From contig NZ_CP051240.1 of NCBI RefSeq assembly GCF_017794965.1, forward strand, positions 620,001-684,000: a stretch of DNA of 64,000 nucleotides. The letters are read 5' to 3'. Of this stretch, positions 1 through 8,703 are shown one piece after another. Below the pieces are notes generated by a model that was given only the letters and a program-made list of their open reading frames with translations, did not search any database and was not told the origin of the DNA. Each line of letters opens with the position of its first letter. The first letter of the stretch is position 1. The stretch is from Alcanivorax sp. (lineage in GTDB: Bacteria > Pseudomonadota > Gammaproteobacteria > Pseudomonadales > Alcanivoracaceae). A program made the position numbers and the translations under genes.

Positions 1-186
1 AATGATGAGGTGACACCGGATGCCATGTTGATGTTCACCCGCAAGGGCGGCTTTTCCATCGACAAGGCGAAGCGCCTGCTGGGCTATCAGCCCAAGGTAA
101 ACCTGGCGGAAGGCATGCGTCAGTCCGAAGTCTGGCTGAAGGACGTTGGCGAACTGAATAGTTCAGAATCGGAGGCAACAGCATGA
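1..186 (+). CDS. NAD-dependent epimerase/dehydratase, C-terminal end (partial)
   Basis: The frame is open from base 1 and stops at TGA 184-186, giving about 61 residues. The segment around residues 17-40 (SIDKAKRLLGYQPKVNLAEG) matches the C-terminal consensus of extended short-chain dehydrogenases of the nucleotide-sugar epimerase type, where a rebuilt 'A..LLGY.P.V.L.EG' helix precedes the end. The catalytic part lies outside the window, so substrate cannot be judged. The stop overlaps the ATG of the next SDR gene (ATGA), so the two are translationally coupled and probably act in one pathway. Confidence 0.75.
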   Translation, partial: NDEVTPDAMLMFTRKGGFSIDKAKRLLGYQPKVNLAEGMRQSEVWLKDVGELNSSESEATA

Positions 187-995
187 ATCACGTAATGATT
201 ACCGGTGGCGGAAGCGGGCTTGGTCTCGGCATGGCGCGTCGTTATCTCAAGCGCGGTATTTCCGTCAGCGTGCTGGATCTTGTCGTCAGCAATGGAAACC
301 AGGGTCTTCTCACCCAGGCAGCCAACGAAGGCGACAGCCAATGGGCGTTTTTCGAAATGGATATCACTGACGATGCGGCGGTGGAACAGGCGGTAGCCGC
401 AGCGGTCGCCAAATTTTCCAGCCCGGATCTGGCGATTAATTCTGCCGGTGTTGCCATCAACAAGACACTGGCAGACATGAAGCCGGTGGAGTTCCGCAAG
501 GTGATTGATATCAACCTGAATGGCAGTCTGCACTTTGCCTCCGCCGTGGCTCCGCATCTGGTTCCAGGTTCGCGTTTGGCGCTGGTTGCTTCTCTGGTAG
601 GTATCACCAGTAATTATGGTTACAGCGCTTATGGTGCCTCCAAATTCGGTGTGGTGGGTCTGGCCACTGCGCTGCGTTACGAGTACGAACCGCTTGGCGT
701 GAAGCTAAGCTGTATTTGTCTGCCGGAAGTGCACACTCCGCTGGTGGACAAGGAGCGACAGGAAGGTAACCCCATTTCCTTGGCGCTAAAGAAGACCGCT
801 GGCTGCATGGATCCGGACGAGGCCTGTGACCAGATCGTGGCAGGGCTGGATGCCGGCAAGTGGATGGTCATTCCCGGTGCCTTGGGAAAGATCACTGGCT
901 TTGTGACACGCCACATGCCCGGCATGTTCAATGGTTATATCCAGATGATGGTCAGGAAGTTGATGAAGCAGTATCCGGTGCAGAACGCCGGTTAA
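183..995 (+). CDS. SDR family NAD(P)-dependent oxidoreductase
   Basis: A 270-aa classical short-chain dehydrogenase, probably a cytoplasmic NAD(P)H-dependent ketone/alcohol oxidoreductase. Visible motifs are the cofactor loop TGGGSGLG (residues 7-14), the NSAG motif (86-89) and the YGASK catalytic pair Tyr150/Lys154, with a serine in the preceding ASLVG strand. The ATG overlaps the stop of the upstream epimerase-like gene by four bases, so the two form an operon, and a strong terminator follows. The substrate is unknown. The C-terminal 30 residues are basic and hydrophobic (MPGMFNGYIQMMVRKLMKQ) and could associate with the membrane. Confidence 0.9.
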   Translation: MNHVMITGGGSGLGLGMARRYLKRGISVSVLDLVVSNGNQGLLTQAANEGDSQWAFFEMDITDDAAVEQAVAAAVAKFSSPDLAINSAGVAINKTLADMKPVEFRKVIDINLNGSLHFASAVAPHLVPGSRLALVASLVGITSNYGYSAYGASKFGVVGLATALRYEYEPLGVKLSCICLPEVHTPLVDKERQEGNPISLALKKTAGCMDPDEACDQIVAGLDAGKWMVIPGALGKITGFVTRHMPGMFNGYIQMMVRKLMKQYPVQNAG

Positions 996-1026
996 TTCCT
1001 TGTGTGCATGGTTGCACTCCTTCGAG

Positions 1027-1055
1027 GCCGCATCTTCCACGATGCGGCTTTTTTT
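1027..1055 (+). terminator. Rho-independent terminator after the SDR gene
   Basis: An 8-bp perfect stem GCCGCATC/GATGCGGC (1027-1034, 1041-1048) with a six-base loop is followed by seven T residues. It ends the epimerase-SDR operon. Confidence 0.9.
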
Positions 1056-1059
1056 ATGC

Positions 1060-1384
1060 TCATCGCGGATTTCCGGGAAAGACCAACCTTTCCGTAGGAG
1101 CGTCGCTGGCGGCGCGATTTCAGATCAGGATCAGAAACGTTTTCATCACAGGGATCAATGAAACCTCAGCTCGGGAGCTGTTGTCAGAACCTTCGTTCAG
1201 CAAGCTGAATCTCCCACCAGACATCGATTTCTCCTAAAGCGTAGTAAATCGCTGGAATCGCGCCGCCACCGAGCGCAGCGAAGGAACGCCTGACAAGGCG
1301 GCCCCGCGGGTGAGCGGAGCGAATAACCGACGCGCCTACGGCACAGGCTTTGTGTAAAGCCTTCCCTCAAATCCGCGATGAACC
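1060..1384. repeat. Inverted-repeat-bounded intergenic element, about 325 bp
   Basis: The left end TCATCGCGGATTT (1060-1072) is the exact reverse complement of AAATCCGCGATGA (1369-1381). The ten-base string TTTTTTATGC lies just outside the left end (1050-1059) and again at 1385-1394, which resembles a target duplication. A 65-bp relative with the same ends sits at 7241-7305, also right after a terminator T-tract. No convincing gene is present inside. The internal part (about 1261-1332) resembles the dispersed repeat at 51,888. It may be a MITE-like or REP/BIME-like element. Confidence 0.6.
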
Positions 1385-1540
1385 TTTTTTATGCCGCTTC
1401 GCGGCCGTAACAGGCATCACGATTCACGCAACATGCGGAAAGGCTGGCGGAGAGGGTGGTGCTGTGGGATCGCTCGTGCCCTTCAAGGTATGTCTGCACG
1501 GGCAACGATTGTTCGAGGTTGGGAAAAGCGTCGTTTGCAA

Positions 1541-1610
1541 GCAAGTTATTCGCTTCGCTCACCCTTCGGACACGCACTGCCTGCGTTACTTCGCTACGTT
1601 AGGTTCCCAC
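1541..1610 (-). repeat. Dispersed intergenic repeat, copy 1
   Basis: Read on the minus strand this segment matches 51,888-51,943 closely: both have 'taacgca.gcagtgcg', then 'cgaagggngagcgaagcgaataact'-like bases split over about 56 positions. No open frame is conserved. Together with the element before it, this is all I can see in the gene-free stretch 996-1790. Confidence 0.6.
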
Positions 1611-1790
1611 ATCAAGATTGAAAATTAACTTCAGTCAATCGACTCCCTCTCCTGTTCCCCGCTAATTTGCAATGCGTGTTTTCCGGGGCTCGGACTGGCG
1701 ATAAGTTGCAATGGGAAGAATGCCTGCGCCTGTGCTTCCTCCGTCCATTTCTGGATAGCCGTTAGCCATCCTGAAAACGGCCTTCCGCCT

Positions 1791-2657
1791 TTACGGATCT
1801 GCGCTATCGGCTGGGGCAGATTCGGGAGTCCAGCCTTGTCGAATCTTGCGGGAAAAATGCTTTTCATCAGGGGAGACTGCGCTGCTGACCCGGGCATTAA
1901 GGCGGGTTTGGATCAGGTCGTCATCGGTATTGATGATACCGTGATCAAGCAACACTTCATCGGAGTAGCCGGGTAGAATGATGCGGTAATCCAGCCAGTG
2001 ATGCAGGTCATTGTAGCGCCCGGATTCAGCCAGCAGTCCAGTCAGGCAGTTGTCAGTGAGAGTGTTGTAGAAATCAGGGATGCGGGACAGGTTGTCGGCA
2101 CGGCGCAGGAAGTTCAGCAGTAATGCATGGCCCTGCAGGGATGAGCCCTTCAGGGGATAAAGGTATACCGGATTGTTGCGAATGTGGGAGCGTACGCCGA
2201 TGACATCTTCTTCGGTGGCCAGTACCACAAACTTGGTGTACTGGCGTAAGGCACCGGAAATCGGGCTGTATTCTGTCTGGTCTTCTCGCAAGCGAGCCTC
2301 AATGGATACGGCCAGGAACTGGCCGTCACTGAATTCGAAGCTGGCAAAGGCGTGGGCCAGTCCGTTGTCTGCGAAGTGCGAGAGCCCGAACCATACCCCT
2401 TTCAGTGCTGAGAGCGGATAGCGGCGATCGACATAGCGGGCTTCAATCACCTCACCGTCATCATCGTAGCGGAAGTCCCTGAGATTATTGATATGCAGCA
2501 TGTCGCCACGAAGTTGAATGTCAGGGTGGCGCTGATACTCCTTGTTCCATGCGGCCTGTTGGGCCGGGATGCGTGTCGTGAACCAGATGACATAGGCCAG
2601 CAGCAACAGCAGGCCTGTCAGAAAGAGTGTCTTGAGAACACGTTTTCCCCGTACCAT
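1791..2657 (-). CDS. DUF4105 (Lnb N-terminal periplasmic domain) protein
   Basis: A 288-aa protein with one N-terminal membrane segment (about residues 8-27, LKTLFLTGLLLLLAYVIWF), so it is probably anchored with its bulk in the periplasm. The region around YNTLTDNCLTGLL resembles the conserved Asn-Cys-x-Thr block of DUF4105 proteins, seen as the N-terminal periplasmic domain of lacto-N-biosidase-like lipoproteins. The biochemical role of that domain is not established. The gene lies 11 bp downstream of the patatin/beta-barrel gene on the same strand and is likely co-transcribed, suggesting an envelope-related job. The 130 bases beyond its stop show nothing clear. Confidence 0.7.
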   Translation of the reverse strand: MVRGKRVLKTLFLTGLLLLLAYVIWFTTRIPAQQAAWNKEYQRHPDIQLRGDMLHINNLRDFRYDDDGEVIEARYVDRRYPLSALKGVWFGLSHFADNGLAHAFASFEFSDGQFLAVSIEARLREDQTEYSPISGALRQYTKFVVLATEEDVIGVRSHIRNNPVYLYPLKGSSLQGHALLLNFLRRADNLSRIPDFYNTLTDNCLTGLLAESGRYNDLHHWLDYRIILPGYSDEVLLDHGIINTDDDLIQTRLNARVSSAVSPDEKHFSRKIRQGWTPESAPADSADP

Positions 2658-2668
2658 GTGGTGTTTCC

Positions 2669-4867
2669 TTATCGAAATACGTGGCCGAAGTAGATATTGA
2701 AGGAATAGTGATCCCCTTCAGTGGCACCCACAGACACATAGCCCGGGCCCAGAGGGGTGCGGGTCCCCAGAAACAGGCTGCCCCCGGACAGCAGGGAGTC
2801 TGCGTCCACATCATCCCGTTCAATCCAGACATTCCCGGTTTCGTAGGAAGCGCCAGCGTAGATCTGAACCGACGCGGGCAGTATCAGGTTGCGGCGTAAC
2901 GGTTTGGCGATGACCACGCGCGCCAGTGCACTGTGAGCCCCCCAGATGCTGTCCGGTGGTAGCCCGGAGAGCCGCAGAAATCCCCCCAGCGGTTCGATGG
3001 CTTCCGAGCCAGGTTCTTCTTCAGAGAGGGCAAGGCTGGCTTCGGTGACTACAGAGAAGCCGGCAATTGTGGTGGCAAAGCCCAGCTCCGCAAGGTGTCG
3101 GTCATAGTCGATGTCTGCACCGAATCCCTGATCGTGTTTTTGATACTCAAGGGTGGCTTTGGCGCCGCTGGAAGGGAATGCAAGATTATCGTAGGTATCC
3201 CAGCTAAGGCGGGAGAACAGATAGCGGTCCTGGTAGGTCTCATCATCCAGGGGAGGGCCAACCTTCAGATCAAACTTCCCTTGCGCACCATGATAGCCAA
3301 CACGCAGCTCTCCTCGTTGCCGGAACAGAGCGGCACCGGCGTGCAGGCCGCCATAGATTTCCGCACGGCGATACGTGGCAATGGCCGGGTCATCAATATC
3401 ATTCTGAAGATACAGATCAATCGAATCAGCCCGATAGCCGGCAACCGGCTCCACGAAAAAAATGAGCCGGTGGTCGATCGGCTGGAAGAAGCGGGCTTCC
3501 AGCATGGGGCGGGATCCCAGATTGCCAAACAGCGCGGCGGTTCCCCCGTAACTGTTCAGACCGGCTATTCTCAGCGATCCAAACAGGCCAAAGGTACCAT
3601 TACCCTGCATGTCATCGGAGAACTGCAGGCCGACTTGGGCAAACGTATTACTGGTGTCACGCTCTTCCGCCTGGATATGAAGCTGGTTGCGACCATTATC
3701 TTTTTTCAGTTGGTAGCGAATGCTGTCATGGAAGTCGAGGGCATAGATGTGCGAAATATCGTCACGGATCCTTGCCCGGTCCAGGGGCTTTCCTGATTCC
3801 TGATGAATCATTGCACGGACGACATTGTCGCTCACCACACCGCTATTGTTGACGATGATCTCGTCGATAACCGGACTGGTCTCCAGCGGCTGCACCGGTA
3901 AGCCAGATGACGGGGTGTCCTGCTCTTCAGGCTGCGTTTCAGGGGGCGGGCCCAACACTTCAATGGCCGCGGTGTAGCCCGCATCAATGGCCTGTTGAGC
4001 CTTGTTGAAATCACTGCTGGAAATCCCTTCGAGGTTGGGCTTGATGACGATGTCATCCTGGTCCAGCGTGGCAAGACTCTGGTCGCTATTGTTGCGCACC
4101 ATCAAGGCGCTGAGCTGTGCCACCACCATGCCAATCGAGGTGATGTCCTCCTTCACCCAACGTGGGCTGCCCACATCCACCACGACCAGACGATCCACAT
4201 TCTGATCATCCAGGGCACTGACGGGAATATTGTTGGCAATACCACCGTCGACCAGCATTTTGTCATCAATCACAATGGGCTCCAGCAGCCCGGGGATCGA
4301 CATGCTGGCGCGCACCGCTGAGCTCAGCCTGCCGTGCTTGAGGACCACCTGTTTGCCGGTAATCAAATCTGCCGCCACTGCCCGGTAAGGCACCGCCAGT
4401 TGATCAAAATCGGTAATGTCTCTGGCGGGAGAGAATATCTCGTCGAGAATAAGGGTGAGGTGCTGACCCTGCAGAGCGGCGCGGGGCAGGGCAATACCGT
4501 TGCGGTTGATCCGTAACCGGTAATCCACCGGCGCGCCCGCATCCATCTGGCGGTAAGCAAACAGGGAATGGGAGCGAGGAGAATTGTCCGAAAAGGCTTC
4601 CTTCCAGTTCATTTCCGTGGCGATTTGTTCTATCTGCTCCACGGAATAGCCGGTGGCATACAGGCCGCCCACGATGGATCCCATGCTGGTGCCGGCAACG
4701 GCACTGGGTTGTATGCCATGCTCAACCAGAGCCTTTAGTACGCCAATATGCGCCAGCCCTCTGGCGCCACCACCAGACAGCACCAGTCCCGTGCGTTCCT
4801 GTGCTAGCAGTGCCGGTGGCAGCATGCTGCATATCATGAGCAGCCCCGCCCCGGCCAATCTGCCCAT
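2669..4867 (-). CDS. Patatin-like phospholipase with C-terminal beta-barrel (PlpD/FplA type)
   Basis: A 732-aa protein if started at the ATG at 4867, just before a signal peptide (MGRLAGAGLLMICSMLPPAL...); the frame is open further upstream but that part is not signal-like. The patatin domain (about residues 25-230) shows the oxyanion loop GGGARG (32-37), the nucleophile elbow GTSMG (Ser61) and the DGG motif (Asp207), a Ser-Asp lipase dyad. A POTRA-like region (about 315-390) follows, then a roughly 340-residue beta-barrel ending in an aromatic residue pattern (FNIYFGHVFR). This is the type Vd autotransporter layout, with a phospholipase A exported through or exposed at the outer membrane. 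It probably shares an mRNA with the DUF4105 gene. The exact start is uncertain because the ribosome site is weak. Confidence 0.85.
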   Translation of the reverse strand: MGRLAGAGLLMICSMLPPALLAQERTGLVLSGGGARGLAHIGVLKALVEHGIQPSAVAGTSMGSIVGGLYATGYSVEQIEQIATEMNWKEAFSDNSPRSHSLFAYRQMDAGAPVDYRLRINRNGIALPRAALQGQHLTLILDEIFSPARDITDFDQLAVPYRAVAADLITGKQVVLKHGRLSSAVRASMSIPGLLEPIVIDDKMLVDGGIANNIPVSALDDQNVDRLVVVDVGSPRWVKEDITSIGMVVAQLSALMVRNNSDQSLATLDQDDIVIKPNLEGISSSDFNKAQQAIDAGYTAAIEVLGPPPETQPEEQDTPSSGLPVQPLETSPVIDEIIVNNSGVVSDNVVRAMIHQESGKPLDRARIRDDISHIYALDFHDSIRYQLKKDNGRNQLHIQAEERDTSNTFAQVGLQFSDDMQGNGTFGLFGSLRIAGLNSYGGTAALFGNLGSRPMLEARFFQPIDHRLIFFVEPVAGYRADSIDLYLQNDIDDPAIATYRRAEIYGGLHAGAALFRQRGELRVGYHGAQGKFDLKVGPPLDDETYQDRYLFSRLSWDTYDNLAFPSSGAKATLEYQKHDQGFGADIDYDRHLAELGFATTIAGFSVVTEASLALSEEEPGSEAIEPLGGFLRLSGLPPDSIWGAHSALARVVIAKPLRRNLILPASVQIYAGASYETGNVWIERDDVDADSLLSGGSLFLGTRTPLGPGYVSVGATEGDHYSFNIYFGHVFR

Positions 4868-5195
4868 CCGTTGCCTGTTCAACGCTGATTTCCACCCTGA
4901 TCCAGTCTGTACGCATTCATCATAGCGACGGTTGTAGCCTGGCGCGACATACCCGTTGGCAGTAGTTGGGAGAAGCTCGGGCACTGTTTGGGGGCTGGCG
5001 GTTCTGCGGGTTTCTGTCTTTCCATCCTTGTTGCCCGGGTATGTGTCTTCAAGGCACCTCTGCTGACCGAGCATTTAAGTTGTATCTCATTTTGCGTGGG
5101 TGCATTGTATTAAACCTGTTCATCCTTTGGTCACATCAGCGTGGCGGGATGGATTGGGAAATCAGGATGTTGATGGGATCAAGGAGACAATGACA

Positions 5196-7196
5196 ATGAA
5201 AGGTATCATCAAGCATGCCGGCCTGGCGGCGGTTCTGACGCCGTTGCTATTACTGGCTGGATGTAATGAGGATAAAGGGACTGCCTCGGCTCCGGTCACG
5301 GAAATCACGCCAGTGGATGAGGCGCAACAGGCGACCATTGAGGCCAATAATGCCTTGAGAGAGATGTTGCCGTTTGATGACACCAGTGATTTCGATCGCG
5401 TCAACAAGGGGTTTATCGCATCGCTTGATGACCCCAAAATCATGGCGGGCGAATCGGTTGCCTTCGATCTGAATCAGTATGACTTTATTTCCGGCGAGGC
5501 GCCGGACACTGCCAACCCCAGCCTGTGGCGCCAGAGTGAGCTCAACGCCAAACACGGTCTGTTCAAGGTATCGGAAGACATTTATCAAATCCGGGCGTTT
5601 GATCTGGCTAACATGTCCTTCATTCGTGGTGAAAAGGGCTGGATCATCGTCGACCCGCTCACGGCCAACGAAACAGCGGCAGCTGGCCTGAAGCTGCTGC
5701 GTGAGAAAGTGGAAGACCTGCCTGTCTCCGCAGTGATTTTTACCCACAGTCATGTCGATCACTTTGGTGGCGTCAAGGGTGTGCTGACAGAGGAAGAGAT
5801 TGCCTCCGGGGACGTTCAGATCGTGGCCCCGCTGCATTTCTTTGAAGAATCCGTCAATGAAAACCTGATGGCGGGCAACCAGATGTCCCGTCGCGCCAGC
5901 TACATGTATGGCAACGTGCTGGCGAAATCCGAAACCGGCACCCTGGGTAGCGGGCTAGGCACGACTACCGCTGCGGGCACCGTGACGATTGCCGAACCTA
6001 ATGTGACCATTGAAAAGTCACCCCAGACAGAAGTGGTCGATGGCGTTGAGATGGTGTTCCTTTATACGCCGGGAGCCGAAGCGCCTGCAGAGCTGATGTT
6101 CTACATTCCCTCCATGAAGGCCATGAGCCAGGCGGAGGAGATCAATCACACCCTGCATAACCTCTATACCTTGCGTGGCGCCAAGGTGCGCAGCGGGTTG
6201 CTGTGGTCCAAGTATATTCATGAGACCATCGAGCGGTTCGGCGATGATGTGGAAGTGTCCTTCGGTAGCCACCACTGGCCGACCTGGGGGAACAGCGATA
6301 TCCTGTCCCTGTGGACATCCCAGCGTGACGTGTACCGCTATATCCATGACCAGACCTTGCGGCTGGCCAACCATGGCTACAATGGTATTGAGATCGCCGA
6401 GATGATCGAACTGCCGGATTCCCTGAAAACCGTCTGGGCCAACCGCGGCTACTACGGATCGGTCAGTCATAACGTACGCGCCCAATATCAGCTCTACTTC
6501 GGCTGGTTTGACGGCAACCCTGCCAACCTGCACGCCCTGCCGCCCCAGGATTCTGCTGTGAAATATGTGGAATACATGGGCGGCGCCGATGCCATTCTCA
6601 GCAAGGCCCAGGACGATTTTGAGAAGGGTGAATATCGCTGGGTGGCCATGGCGGTCAATCACCTGGTGTTCGCACAACCGGATAATCAGAATGCCCGCGA
6701 CTTACTCGCCAATGCATATACGCAGTTGGGGTATCAGGCTGAATCCGGCCCCTGGCGTAACTTTTACCTGAGCGGTGCCAAAGAACTTCGTGACGGCGTC
6801 GTCGAGGCGGCCACTCCGTCCACCGGTAGTGCTGATATCGTCAACAACCTGAGCCTGCCTACCTTGCTGGATTATCTGGCGGTTCGCTTCAACGGTGAAA
6901 AGGGTACAGATCTGTCTGGCACCATTAACCTGGAGCTCGCTGACACCGGTGAGAAAATGGTGCTCTATATCGGTAATGGTGTGCTCAATTACACGCTGGA
7001 CAAGCAACTGGATGAGGCAGATGCAACGGTGAGCATGAAGCGTACTACCCTGAACGAAATCAACATGGGTATGACCACCATTGCGGATGCGGTCGATGAC
7101 GGGAAAGTTCAGGTGAGCGGTGATACCAAGCTGTTCCGCGACTTCACAGGGAACCTGGATACCTTCGAATTCTGGTTCAATATTGTCACGCCCTGA
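5196..7196 (+). CDS. Alkyl/aryl-sulfatase, metallo-beta-lactamase fold, lipoprotein
   Basis: A 666-aa protein. I chose ATG 5196 because AAGGAG lies nine bases upstream and a lipoprotein signal follows, with lipobox LLAGC and Cys23; the frame is open upstream to 5100. The zinc motif THSHVDH (residues 183-189) is the metallo-beta-lactamase HxHxDH. The rest, with GxxxGxxSHNxRAxYQxYxGWxDGNPANL-like segments and a C-terminal SCP2-like domain, matches the SdsA1/Pcsulf family that hydrolyses long-chain alkyl sulfates such as SDS to alcohols. The lipid anchor suggests a periplasmic or outer-membrane location. It is monocistronic, with a terminator at 7211. Substrate range cannot be read from sequence. 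Confidence 0.88.
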   Translation: MKGIIKHAGLAAVLTPLLLLAGCNEDKGTASAPVTEITPVDEAQQATIEANNALREMLPFDDTSDFDRVNKGFIASLDDPKIMAGESVAFDLNQYDFISGEAPDTANPSLWRQSELNAKHGLFKVSEDIYQIRAFDLANMSFIRGEKGWIIVDPLTANETAAAGLKLLREKVEDLPVSAVIFTHSHVDHFGGVKGVLTEEEIASGDVQIVAPLHFFEESVNENLMAGNQMSRRASYMYGNVLAKSETGTLGSGLGTTTAAGTVTIAEPNVTIEKSPQTEVVDGVEMVFLYTPGAEAPAELMFYIPSMKAMSQAEEINHTLHNLYTLRGAKVRSGLLWSKYIHETIERFGDDVEVSFGSHHWPTWGNSDILSLWTSQRDVYRYIHDQTLRLANHGYNGIEIAEMIELPDSLKTVWANRGYYGSVSHNVRAQYQLYFGWFDGNPANLHALPPQDSAVKYVEYMGGADAILSKAQDDFEKGEYRWVAMAVNHLVFAQPDNQNARDLLANAYTQLGYQAESGPWRNFYLSGAKELRDGVVEAATPSTGSADIVNNLSLPTLLDYLAVRFNGEKGTDLSGTINLELADTGEKMVLYIGNGVLNYTLDKQLDEADATVSMKRTTLNEINMGMTTIADAVDDGKVQVSGDTKLFRDFTGNLDTFEFWFNIVTP

Positions 7197-7210
7197 TTCA
7201 CGCGAACAAA

Positions 7211-7240
7211 AAAAGCCGGGCTATATGCCCGGTTTTTTTT
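7211..7240 (+). terminator. Bidirectional-looking Rho-independent terminator
   Basis: Stem CCGGGC/GCCCGG (7216-7221, 7227-7232) with loop TATAT, preceded by A residues and followed by eight T residues. It ends the alkylsulfatase gene. Confidence 0.9.
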
Positions 7241-7305
7241 GGTTCATTTCTGAGTTCCGGGAATGGCTGCGGTAGCAGCAACTTCCCGCTAACCCGCGAT
7301 GAACC
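7241..7305. repeat. 65-bp inverted-repeat element, relative of 1060-1384
   Basis: It begins GGTTCAT (7241-7247) and ends ATGAACC (7299-7305), with inner TTCCGGGAA and CTTCCCGC arms and a CCCGCGATGAACC right end like the element at 1060-1384. It starts at the last T of the terminator. It looks like the minimal form of that repeat family. The island begins immediately to its right. Confidence 0.55.
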
Positions 7306-7314
7306 TTATTAATG

Positions 7315-7395
7315 CCTCAGGGAGGAGACGGGCTGCCGAAATTTTTGCTCAAGGGCGCGATTGGGGAGGTCTATTCGGTTCTTTATTCGTCCTGA
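7315..7395 (+). pseudogene. tniQ: Remnant of a tniQ 3' end (element A)
   Basis: These 81 bases align with the last 79 bases of the intact tniQ at 33,556-33,634, at about 90% identity by eye, including GCGCGATTGGGGAGGTCTAT. One G is missing near 7331, so the frame is broken, and the stop is in a different context. Nothing else of the gene remains. It marks the left edge of an older transposon whose transposition genes were deleted; its cargo (7452-19,272) starts just after it, as hsdM starts just after the intact tniQ. Confidence 0.85.
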
Positions 7396-7421
7396 ACAAA
7401 AGAAGGGGCCGTAAAGGCCCC
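7391..7421 (-). terminator. Rho-independent terminator of the small-gene block
   Basis: On the minus strand the stem GGGGCC/GGCCCC (7416-7421, 7405-7410), with a five-base loop, is followed by TTCTTTTGTT. It lies 30 bases past the stop of the 7452 gene. Confidence 0.75.
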
Positions 7422-7451
7422 AAAACACACACAGCACAAGGTATCTCTTGG

Positions 7452-7826
7452 TTATAGCTTCTTGAGCCACTCCACAAAGGCGATTAGATCTGTCTTGCTC
7501 TCAACCGTAAGAAGGTAGGCGCGGTTACCGGTGGCGAGTTTGGGAGCTTGACTGGCTAGGTGGCAATTACGGGTCTGTTCTTCTGGATAGGGCTGGCCTG
7601 GCAACTTGCTATTGGTTACTTGCAGGCCAGCAAGACTTGGGCAGAACACTTCGCTCCAGACCTGCACTCGTTTCGTGTCTCTGTTCAGGGCGACCTGTTT
7701 GCCTGATTGAGTCACAAAGCCTGCGATCTTTTTGGTGGGATCACAGATTCGGCGGAGCATGGTGTCAAGTACGGCTTCAGCCTGGACCGGGTTGAAGCTC
7801 AAGCTGTTCATTTCAGTGGTGTTCAT
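7452..7826 (-). CDS. Hypothetical protein, 124 aa
   Basis: Started at ATG 7826 (MNTTEMNSLSF...), which has GAGGAAG seven bases upstream; the frame extends to 7904 without a better site. I do not recognise the family. The protein is soluble-looking and mixed alpha/beta. Its last 25 residues (ANRAYLLTVESKTDLIAFVEWLKKL, split here by description) form a strand and an amphipathic helix. It is the last gene of a three-gene minus-strand block (8973 to 7452) ending at a terminator. Island context suggests an accessory or regulatory role; no function is assigned. Confidence 0.6.
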   Translation of the reverse strand: MNTTEMNSLSFNPVQAEAVLDTMLRRICDPTKKIAGFVTQSGKQVALNRDTKRVQVWSEVFCPSLAGLQVTNSKLPGQPYPEEQTRNCHLASQAPKLATGNRAYLLTVESKTDLIAFVEWLKKL

Positions 7827-7916
7827 TGGATAACTTCCTCTGTTGGATAAAATTTGGGCATAGCTTCCCCTTGAGCCGGAATTGTCCGACTCGGGGTGGA
7901 TCATGGGTTATGGGTG

Positions 7917-8591
7917 TTAGTGAGTTTGGGGTCTCACGCTGTCAGGGATGACGGTGGGTTTGAAGTTTCGCCGGTTGCTGAGCCACCGCAAGGCTTCCTC
8001 ATGGGTGACCATGGTTTTGGCGCCGACCTTAATGGTCTCCAGCCGGTCTTTTGCCTTGGGTTGGGTCGCATTGCGCACGGCTTTCTCGGTCATTTGCGCG
8101 AGTATGGCAACGTGCTGCAGTGTCAGTGGGGTGCGATCAGTCGGTAGAGTGGCATAATCCAGCTCTAGCCCTTCCACATTTGCGTATAGCTGGGTTCTGA
8201 CAAGTGCCATACCAAGTACTTTTTCTAGGTGCAGAGGGTTTTCTGTGTTGTAAAGTTCGGTCGAAATCCGCGCGACACCAGACATAAAAGAAAAATCTGC
8301 AATAATGTCCTCTAAGTGTTCAGTCTTACCCACGCGTTTTGCATCTGGCCAGACGCCCTCTATCGCATAATCAAAAAGGACATCAGCAATACGGCAAAGC
8401 CTGGCACTCATTAAGCGATATTGCTTGCCGCTGGTTGTGTTTTGATCAATGTCCAAGCCTGCGATATTGCCGAGTCCATGGCCGATTCCATGCATACAAT
8501 CTCGAACCTGGTCTAATACCTGTTCTTTAGTGCAACGAAGCGCCGGGCGAAGTACCGGAGTGTACGATTTAAGTCGGGATTCAAAGCTCAT
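7917..8591 (-). CDS. Putative DNA-binding protein with C-terminal helix-turn-helix
   Basis: 224 aa from ATG 8591; a GTG at 8600 is an alternative start. The C-terminal third contains TLQHVAILAQMTEKAVRNAT, which reads as a helix-turn-helix, followed by VTHEEALRWLSNRR, a pattern common in excisionase-like or phage-type regulators. The N-terminal 140 residues are mostly helical and not recognised; they contain a GIGHGLGN segment. Two perfect dyads, TATTCCA-N7-TGGAATA and a longer one with ATTCCAA arms, lie directly upstream (8604-8685), so self-regulation is likely. The protein might control this block or the helicase module transcribed the other way from 9242. Confidence 0.55.
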   Translation of the reverse strand: MSFESRLKSYTPVLRPALRCTKEQVLDQVRDCMHGIGHGLGNIAGLDIDQNTTSGKQYRLMSARLCRIADVLFDYAIEGVWPDAKRVGKTEHLEDIIADFSFMSGVARISTELYNTENPLHLEKVLGMALVRTQLYANVEGLELDYATLPTDRTPLTLQHVAILAQMTEKAVRNATQPKAKDRLETIKVGAKTMVTHEEALRWLSNRRNFKPTVIPDSVRPQTH

Positions 8592-8603
8592 GGGAAGCAC
8601 TCA

Positions 8604-8624
8604 TATTCCATCTGTATTGGAATA
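8604..8624. promoter_or_regulatory. Operator-like dyad O1
   Basis: A perfect inverted repeat TATTCCA/TGGAATA with a seven-base spacer, 13 bp upstream of the 8591 start codon. It shares its TTCCA core with the dyad at 8651. Confidence 0.55.
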
Positions 8625-8650
8625 ATTAAACCCTCCCCTGATTCCGCAGT

Positions 8651-8685
8651 CAACAAATATTCCAAAATAATTGGAATGTTTGTTG
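8651..8685. promoter_or_regulatory. Operator-like dyad O2, 35 bp
   Basis: Arms ATTCCAA (8659-8665) and TTGGAAT (8671-8677) around AATAA, extended outward by CAACAAA (8651-8657) and TTTGTTG (8679-8685); only one base pair in the whole dyad is mismatched. It lies between the HTH gene and the zinc-ribbon gene. It could bind the 8591 regulator, or form a hairpin in the transcript. Confidence 0.5.
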
Positions 8686-8703
8686 TGCGGGAGGAAGTGC
8701 TTC

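Noticed and set aside
1350..1628. 92-aa open frame in the 5' intergenic region
   Set aside because: Lies in repeat sequence, has no ribosome site and no recognisable protein features.
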